A stretch of 6,792 bases of DNA from Candidatus Poseidoniaceae archaeon (GTDB lineage: Archaea; Thermoplasmatota; Poseidoniia; Poseidoniales; Poseidoniaceae): positions 1-6,792 of the forward strand of contig JAKMFF010000309.1 in NCBI GenBank assembly GCA_022425585.1. Direction: 5' to 3'. Positions 1-4,707 of the stretch are shown one piece after another (position 1 is the stretch's first letter; every line of letters starts with the position of its first letter). Under the pieces are notes generated by a model, which saw only the letters and a list, made by a program, of their open reading frames with translations, did not search any database and was not told the origin of the DNA. The translations under genes were made by a program, and so were the position numbers.

Positions 1-2
1 AT

Positions 3-242
3 GTTGATCAGCACGATGTAAACCAGATAGTTGAAGACCTTGAAGAAGCAGGTGTTGATACAGGAGATATTGACTTTTCATCGCCAACAGACGACTCGAG
101 TGACACTGATGGAACCGAAATCAGTGATGCTGAGGAAAAGGCTGAATCTGATGGCTTGCTTCCATTCACCTCACCAATCTCGGTCTTAGCAGTCATAGCA
201 TTGGCTGGATTCATCATTGCTAATCGAAAAGACGAATCATAA
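3..242 (+). CDS. C-terminal end of a membrane-anchored acidic surface protein (5' truncated by window edge)
   Basis: Only the last 79 codons are in the window. The frame is open from the left edge to the TAA at 240-242, and the true start lies outside. The visible part begins with an acidic stretch (VDQHDVNQIVEDLEEAG), continues as an Asp/Ser/Thr/Glu-rich stalk (about residues 20-50), and ends with a hydrophobic helix (about residues 54-74, beginning near LLPFTSPISVLAVIAL) followed by NRKDES. An acidic low-complexity stalk, one terminal helix and a short charged tail is the usual architecture of archaeal surface proteins anchored by their C-terminus. It resembles PGF-CTERM-style tails, but no PGF motif is seen, so processing by an archaeosortase is not supported. 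The function of the missing extracellular part cannot be told. The next gene starts 19 bases downstream on the same strand. Confidence 0.8.
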   Translation, partial: VDQHDVNQIVEDLEEAGVDTGDIDFSSPTDDSSDTDGTEISDAEEKAESDGLLPFTSPISVLAVIALAGFIIANRKDES

Positions 243-261
243 TTACGACCGTTGATTTGTA

Positions 262-1638
262 ATGATAGTACGCCCAAAACATAGTCAAATAGGCCAAGTC
301 ATAAGACTTAGCTTCTTGATATTCATTGTATGTCATGTGCTTATATCAGCATGGTTAGTAGTTGTATTTGAAGGAAAATATACCGAAGGTGCGCCGGCTC
401 CAACCGAAATTGATGCTTTAGTGGTAGTTGATCGAGAGGAAACATTAATTGATGTGAAAATGGAGAAATCAACATCATTTCTGTTGTATATGATTTCACG
501 TGATTATGATGAATCATATGATAAAGCAAGTAGTGAAAATTCAACCGAAAATGAATCTAATAACTCTAATGAAGTAATAGATAAAGAGAACGATGTAGTT
601 GAACCTGAAGAGACGGAATGGCTGGAAATAGCTCGCACCAGTGTATATTTCATTGCTTTCATACTGATAATTAGTGAGATAGCAGTATTGTTTTGCTTAC
701 GGTTTTCTAGTATTTTTAGAATTCTTGCGCTGATTTCTTTTGTATTATGCTTTGCAATATTGATGCCCGTTAGTTATGTATTCGATCTTGCTCAAGATAA
801 TGGCGACGACAGTGACAAAATTGATGAAACATTATCCGAGGAAACATTCGTTGAAAACACTGAGTCGGGTTCCATGGCTCATGAAGAAAATAGTTTAGAT
901 ACTAAGGTAATTTTTCCTGGCATCCGGTTTGAGCTTGCGTATAGCGGTTATGATTTAGGTTTGGTAGAGCCTGGGGAATATGAACAACTTAGGGCAGAAA
1001 TCCCCGGAAATAATTCATCATTAGCAGATTCATTTATTGAATTTGAATCAAATCTTGATATTAAGTACGGTAAGAATTTGCCCTCCATATTACTGATTCC
1101 ACTCTCTTGGTACATCTTGCCGTCAAAGTCGAAAAAGAACCAAACGCTACTGACATCCAAACTAAATAGCACTCACATTAACCAAATGTGGGAAATCAAT
1201 GAACAAGGATTACCCGGAACTGGACAGGTTACTCAAGCGGAGATGGCTAAACTGCTTGACTTGTCTGAAGTAAGCCTAGGCGCTTACCAAGACGGAACAC
1301 TCATCGGATTCGTGCTTTGCTTACTACCAAAAACCGAGTATGGCAGCCTAAATTACGCTTGGTTTAACCAACGTTATGACCAGTTCATCTATGTTGACAG
1401 AATTGCCGTTGCTAAGGATTCTAGAAATATTGGTATTGGGACTCTGTTGTATCAGCAAGTGTTTGACTATGCAAGACAGCATGGCATCCCAGTTACTGCT
1501 GAAGTTAGCCTGAAGCCGTCTAATGAAGGTTCAGATCGATTCCATTTACGTCATGGATTTGTCACGGTTGGAGAACTTGACCACGGCGATAAGGCCGTAA
1601 CTATGTACATCAAAGACAAAAAGCCCGAAGACGATTGA
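262..1638 (+). CDS. Four-helix membrane protein fused to a C-terminal GNAT N-acetyltransferase
   Basis: This 458-residue protein has two parts. The N-terminal half has hydrophobic helices at about 14-36, 125-146, 152-174 and 272-287. They are separated by two long acidic loops (about 37-124 and 175-271) that contain N-glycosylation sequons such as N93-S-T, N97-E-S and N251-S-S. Basic residues at the N-terminus, between helices 2 and 3 (RFSSIFR) and after helix 4 (PSKSKK) place these ends inside and the acidic loops outside. The C-terminal half (about 294-450) is a GNAT domain. Its start includes EINEQGLPGTG, its beta4 is FIYVDRIAVA, and its acetyl-CoA pyrophosphate loop is R388-N-I-G-I-G393 (R/Q-x-x-G-x-G/A). 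The order resembles the COG3818 group of predicted acetyltransferases. The acceptor is unknown; an amino-sugar, lipid or protein amine at the inner membrane face is inference. The membrane half is not recognised. The start is ATG 262, with no Shine-Dalgarno. The glycosyltransferase gene follows after 34 bases. Confidence 0.85.
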   Translation: MIVRPKHSQIGQVIRLSFLIFIVCHVLISAWLVVVFEGKYTEGAPAPTEIDALVVVDREETLIDVKMEKSTSFLLYMISRDYDESYDKASSENSTENESNNSNEVIDKENDVVEPEETEWLEIARTSVYFIAFILIISEIAVLFCLRFSSIFRILALISFVLCFAILMPVSYVFDLAQDNGDDSDKIDETLSEETFVENTESGSMAHEENSLDTKVIFPGIRFELAYSGYDLGLVEPGEYEQLRAEIPGNNSSLADSFIEFESNLDIKYGKNLPSILLIPLSWYILPSKSKKNQTLLTSKLNSTHINQMWEINEQGLPGTGQVTQAEMAKLLDLSEVSLGAYQDGTLIGFVLCLLPKTEYGSLNYAWFNQRYDQFIYVDRIAVAKDSRNIGIGTLLYQQVFDYARQHGIPVTAEVSLKPSNEGSDRFHLRHGFVTVGELDHGDKAVTMYIKDKKPEDD

Positions 1639-1640
1639 AG

Positions 1641-1658
1641 CAATTAAGTCACAGTGAC
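1641..1658 (+). promoter_or_regulatory. Possible promoter and 5-1-5 palindrome ahead of the glycosyltransferase
   Basis: The 34-base gap holds CAATTAAG at 1641-1648, an A/T-rich element centred about 28 bases before the ATG at 1673. That is the spacing expected for an archaeal TATA box driving a leaderless transcript. It is immediately followed by a perfect inverted repeat, GTCAC-A-GTGAC (1648-1658), which could be an operator for a dimeric regulator. Both are short enough to arise by chance, and read-through from the upstream gene is equally possible. Confidence 0.25.
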
Positions 1659-1672
1659 CGTTCAGGCTGCAT

Positions 1673-2836
1673 ATGCACATACTGGTAATGACCCGAATTG
1701 TTTTGGGACATTCACTTGGTGGCATGCAAAAACAAACCATGGACTTGTGCCAAGGATTTGCTGGGGCAGGCCATCGCGTCACGGTGATTACGACTGGACG
1801 GCAAGACGGAGTGCGCCATGAGAATAATGATGGCATTGAAACTCACTACCTTGAAGGGACTAAACCAGGATATTACAGTCGCAGATGGAATTCTGCTGCA
1901 AAGAAAAAAATTAGCGCTATTCACCAAGCAACACCTATTGACATAATCCATAGTCAGTCAATGGGCGCCAATGGCATCCTGAAATGGGCCAAACGTAATA
2001 CTGTACCTGTTGTGTCAACTTGGCATGGAACCAGTTTAACCGAATTCACCTCTTTCTTTGGCTCAGCATCATACCATCCAAGATACTGGCACTGGTTACT
2101 CATTACCCCTACTACATGGCTGAAACGCTATTTCACCATGGAGTTGCCTGTACGAAGGGCTAGTAAAGCCATAACTCTTGTTTCACCAACCTTAGAGCAT
2201 CACATGAAATTATTTGCTAAAGATAAAGTCAAAGTAATTCCCAATGGAGTACATATTCCTGAACAATTTGAAGCGACTAGTAAGAATGATAAATTTGAGA
2301 TTATTTCAATTGGTCGAATTGTCAAACAAAAGGGAGTACAACATGCAATACATGCTACTGCAAACCTACCAACTGAAGTCAAAAATAAAGTTCAGCTAAA
2401 CATTGTTGGTTCAGGTGATTATCTTGAATCACTGGAAAGCCTAACTACAAAACTTGAGATGAACGACATCGTCACTTTCCACGGCAGGACTGTTGGTGAT
2501 GAATTAGCAGCGATTTACCAACGCTGTGACATCCATCTAATGCCGACTACAAGTCATGAAGGCTTACCGCTGACTATTCTTGAGGGGATGGCATACGGTA
2601 TGGCGACAATTGCCTCAAATATCGGTGGAATACCAAGTGCTATTACCGATGATGTCAATGGATTTTTGATAAAACCCGGTAATGTTGAACAGTTAACCAA
2701 TCGATTACTAGCACTGCTGGAAAATCCAAAGCGCATTAGCGAAATTGGCAGTGCTGCAAGAGAGAGTGTCATCCAGCATTACTCTGAGGACATGATGGTC
2801 AAGCAAACTCTAGCTGTGTTTGAAGCGGTGGTGTGA
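1673..2836 (+). CDS. GT4-type (GT-B fold) glycosyltransferase
   Basis: The 387-residue length and motif order match retaining glycosyltransferases of family GT4, which transfer a sugar from a nucleotide-sugar to a glycan or lipid acceptor at the cytoplasmic membrane face. The N-terminal acceptor domain has HSLGGMQKQTMDL (residues 13-25, the Gly-rich loop near the start) and STWHGTS (115-121, with H118 at the usual active-site position). The C-terminal donor domain begins after KVIPNGV (187-193). It carries SIGRIVKQKG (212-221), whose R215 and K220 fit the diphosphate-binding pair, and E296-GLPLTIL-E304, the E-x7-E donor-binding motif. No membrane helix is evident, so membrane contact would be peripheral. 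Donor and acceptor cannot be read from sequence. The next gene, an FkbM methyltransferase, overlaps or abuts its stop codon, pointing to co-translation and a shared glycan pathway. The start is the ATG at 1673, with no clear Shine-Dalgarno. Confidence 0.93.
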   Translation: MHILVMTRIVLGHSLGGMQKQTMDLCQGFAGAGHRVTVITTGRQDGVRHENNDGIETHYLEGTKPGYYSRRWNSAAKKKISAIHQATPIDIIHSQSMGANGILKWAKRNTVPVVSTWHGTSLTEFTSFFGSASYHPRYWHWLLITPTTWLKRYFTMELPVRRASKAITLVSPTLEHHMKLFAKDKVKVIPNGVHIPEQFEATSKNDKFEIISIGRIVKQKGVQHAIHATANLPTEVKNKVQLNIVGSGDYLESLESLTTKLEMNDIVTFHGRTVGDELAAIYQRCDIHLMPTTSHEGLPLTILEGMAYGMATIASNIGGIPSAITDDVNGFLIKPGNVEQLTNRLLALLENPKRISEIGSAARESVIQHYSEDMMVKQTLAVFEAVV

Positions 2837-3639
2837 TTATGCGGGGTTTACTTAACGCATTGAAAAGTAAGTTGATTGGGGTATTTCCAACTAAGAACCC
2901 TCATGCTAATGACCCACTATTGTCAAAGGTTCCAGCTTACGAAACATGGCCGCATGTACCTCTGCAGCATCTCGATGAAACAAGCATTGTCTACAACTTT
3001 GGAGTTGGCGAATCCATCGCCTTAGAATTCGTTTTATCCGGTTTGACCGCCTGTTCCGTCTACCACTTTGACCCGACTCCTAGATCTGCACAACACTTCG
3101 CACTTTGCCAGCAATTATTGGAATTGGCAGAACATCAACGACAAGATTTCATCAAACACAATACTAACCCAGCATTTGGTGGTGGTGACAAGAATTATCT
3201 ATCCATTATCGCACAATCAAATGCTAATATCAACAATCAGCACTTCATGAATGTTGGACTGTATAATGAAGATGCCACATTAGACTTTTTCTTACCTAAA
3301 AACAAGGAGCATGTCAGCCTTAGTATCGACAATCTACAAGAAACTGAAGAATCAATACAATTACAGGTACTTACCATCGATTCGATAATGAGTAAATTGA
3401 ATCACCAAGTAATTGATTACCTCAAATTGAATATTGAAGGAGCAGAGGTTGTTAGCATCATCCATATGCTAGAGAATACTGCTGTTCGGCCAAAATTTAT
3501 GTCGATTAAAATGGAATTATCGAGAGATAAACCTGGTATTGCGACTGATAGATTACAGCTCCAACTAGAAACTTTGCTAGCCAAAGATTATCGAATTATA
3601 TTCCAAAATAAAGACAGTTATACCTATCAGCTAAATTAG
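2833..3639 (+). CDS. FkbM-family SAM-dependent methyltransferase
   Basis: This 268-residue protein resembles FkbM-type methyltransferases, which commonly O-methylate sugars of surface glycans. Visible family features are YNFGVGESIALEF (54-66), the glycine-rich SAM-binding loop; YHFDPTPRS (77-85), whose acidic residue should hold the SAM ribose; and YLKLNIEGAE (196-205), the conserved late motif. The segment between about 88 and 135 is a helical insertion rich in Gln and His. There are no signal peptide or membrane helices, so it acts in the cytoplasm. Two starts are possible: GTG at 2833, which overlaps the glycosyltransferase stop as GTGA, or ATG at 2839, two bases past that stop and giving 266 residues. 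Either arrangement favours translational coupling, so methylation of the product made by the neighbouring glycosyltransferase is the simplest inference. The substrate itself is unknown. Confidence 0.88.
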   Translation: MIMRGLLNALKSKLIGVFPTKNPHANDPLLSKVPAYETWPHVPLQHLDETSIVYNFGVGESIALEFVLSGLTACSVYHFDPTPRSAQHFALCQQLLELAEHQRQDFIKHNTNPAFGGGDKNYLSIIAQSNANINNQHFMNVGLYNEDATLDFFLPKNKEHVSLSIDNLQETEESIQLQVLTIDSIMSKLNHQVIDYLKLNIEGAEVVSIIHMLENTAVRPKFMSIKMELSRDKPGIATDRLQLQLETLLAKDYRIIFQNKDSYTYQLN

Positions 3640-3654
3640 TGCTAAATGACTAAT
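3635..3654. repeat. Inverted repeat spanning both stop codons at the convergent junction
   Basis: ATTAGT (3635-3640) and ACTAAT (3649-3654) form perfect 6-base arms around an 8-base loop. The arms contain the TAG stop codons of both converging genes, which explains part of the symmetry. The stem is A/T-rich and no long T-tract follows on either strand, so a role as a bidirectional terminator is only possible. Confidence 0.3.
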
Positions 3655-4267
3655 GTTGAGCCAATTCTTCAACTCTCTTTGCTAACTTAGCACGCTCTTC
3701 TTCGGTAAGTGTTGGAAGAAACGGGTCTTCATCTTTCATGATGTTTTCCCAGCCCGCCATAGTTCTTGCGAATATTTCAGTATCAACATTCCATCTAAAC
3801 CATCGGTCGACGAATTCACAATGTCGCTTGATATCTTCATCATCCTCGCCTAATTTACTCAGTATGAGATTAGTTTGCAGCAGAATAATAGCAAAATTAG
3901 GGCTTATCTGATAAGTCTGAAACGGATTACGTTCACCGATTATCGTCGCATGTTCACGCCATAAACCAAACGTTACATCATATACCACTCCAACTAATAA
4001 TACCAAAATAATCACCGTAGCGCCAATCCCAAGAAGACCAAAGTAAGTTGTTGAAATTCCGGCAAAGGTTGAATCATTTTCAAATCGCCATCGCAGATAA
4101 GGCCAAATAAGCAAAGTCAAGGTTGTTACCCAAAACGCCATTGAGATAATTGTCTGGCTTTGTTGAACTCGCCAGTATTGGCGCATGAACCATTTCTTGA
4201 ATGGTGAGCCGCCTTTAGAGCCACTTGCTCCCTCAGATACCATGACAATCCCAAATAGCGTGTTCAT
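3650..4267 (-). CDS. Conserved-looking two-helix membrane protein of unknown function
   Basis: I do not recognise a characterised family for this 205-residue protein. After a Gly/Ser-rich start (EGASGSKGGSPF) comes a basic amphipathic segment (KKWFMRQYWRVQQSQ, 24-38). It is followed by two hydrophobic helices at about 40-58 and 72-98, joined by a short loop with RWRFENDS. The remaining 105 residues are soluble: an aromatic/polar part (GLWREHATIIGERNPFQTYQ), an acidic patch GEDDEDIKRHCEFVDRWFRW (140-159) and a charged helix TEEERAKLAKRVEELAQH at the end. The basic N-terminus suggests both ends face the cytoplasm, so the C-terminal domain could be a cytoplasmic interaction surface. The ATG at 4267 is used here; an in-frame ATG at 4243 would give MVSEGASG and is also possible. 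AAGGGG, 10 bases before the first ATG, is a weak Shine-Dalgarno candidate. It lies 65 bases downstream of the FUN14 gene on the same strand. Confidence 0.8.
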   Translation of the reverse strand: MNTLFGIVMVSEGASGSKGGSPFKKWFMRQYWRVQQSQTIISMAFWVTTLTLLIWPYLRWRFENDSTFAGISTTYFGLLGIGATVIILVLLVGVVYDVTFGLWREHATIIGERNPFQTYQISPNFAIILLQTNLILSKLGEDDEDIKRHCEFVDRWFRWNVDTEIFARTMAGWENIMKDEDPFLPTLTEEERAKLAKRVEELAQH

Positions 4268-4332
4268 TTAGACTATGCCCCTTAATGGCAGGGAAAATGG
4301 CGGTAAATACTACCCAGCGGTATTCTACAAGC

Positions 4333-4644
4333 CTATGATTTGATTAACGATTTAGTGACCATAAAACCGATGATTGCAGCCGCACCAAACGACCCTGTTT
4401 CTATTAGCGAAGCGAGTAGTGAATCAGCTTGTTGTACAAGGTCTGTCTCATCAATTAGACCAAAACTAATCTTACTCCAATCGACAATTACAATCCGTCT
4501 AGACTCTAGCCATTTTAGAATGATAAATTGCACAATTAGTAGAATTTTGATAACTCTCGAGGCAAAATTGAACACAAAAGCCGCAATTATTCCAAGTACC
4601 AGCCCTTGGACAGCCGCACTGCCTAAGTCTTCTAAGCCAATCAT
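4333..4644 (-). CDS. FUN14-family small membrane protein
   Basis: This 103-residue protein matches the layout of the FUN14 family. It opens with a small-residue-rich helix (about 9-27, including GLVLGII), continues with a second helix after a basic turn (ASRVIKILLIVQF, 28-40), then has the characteristic segment LESRRIVIVDW (46-56), with the Asp-Trp typical of the family. After a polar stretch (57-80) comes a final Gly/Ala-rich helix (about 84-100, SFGAAAIIGFMVTKSL). In eukaryotes FUN14 proteins such as FUNDC1 sit in the mitochondrial outer membrane; archaeal and bacterial members are common but have no settled function, so none is assigned here. The start is ATG 4644. An in-frame TGA upstream, without another ATG between, rules out a much longer form. 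It follows the large surface-protein gene by 63 bases on the same strand and precedes the two-helix protein gene by 65 bases, so the three may share a transcript or have their own promoters. Confidence 0.8.
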   Translation of the reverse strand: MIGLEDLGSAAVQGLVLGIIAAFVFNFASRVIKILLIVQFIILKWLESRRIVIVDWSKISFGLIDETDLVQQADSLLASLIETGSFGAAAIIGFMVTKSLIKS

Positions 4645-4661
4645 ATCTAGCGATTGATTGC

Positions 4662-4690
4662 TAAGTTTAATGTAATTTTGTCAGCAAAAT
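4662..4690 (-). promoter_or_regulatory. Stem-loop and possible TATA element between the surface-protein and FUN14 genes
   Basis: The gap holds a perfect inverted repeat, ATTTTG (4675-4680), TCAG loop, CAAAAT (4685-4690), which can be extended by a GT/AC pair beyond one bulged base. On the - strand it is followed by TAAACTTAG-like A/T-rich sequence (4661-4670) about 22 bases before the FUN14 ATG, a possible TATA element. The hairpin could act as a weak terminator or processing site after the surface-protein gene. Neither role can be proven from sequence. Confidence 0.25.
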
Positions 4691-4707
4691 ACTGATTTGC
4701 CCCAAAA

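Noticed and set aside
8..277. Open frame of 89 codons on the - strand, Ser-rich
   Set aside because: It mirrors the acidic Asp/Ser stalk of the + strand gene ending at 242. The + strand frame ends in a proper membrane helix and charged tail.
1546..1951. Two overlapping open frames on the - strand
   Set aside because: They run antisense to the GNAT C-terminus and the glycosyltransferase N-terminus, both of which have clear family motifs.
4276..4322. Short inverted repeats (TGCC/GGCA and TACC/GGTA) in the gap ahead of the two-helix protein gene
   Set aside because: The arms are only four bases long, which is what chance gives in a gap of this size, so they were not listed as regulatory elements.
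4340..4657. Open frame of about 105 codons on the + strand
   Set aside because: It lies exactly antisense to the FUN14-family gene. Its translation is Ser/Ile/Thr-rich with no domain pattern, while the - strand frame shows ordered helices and family motifs.
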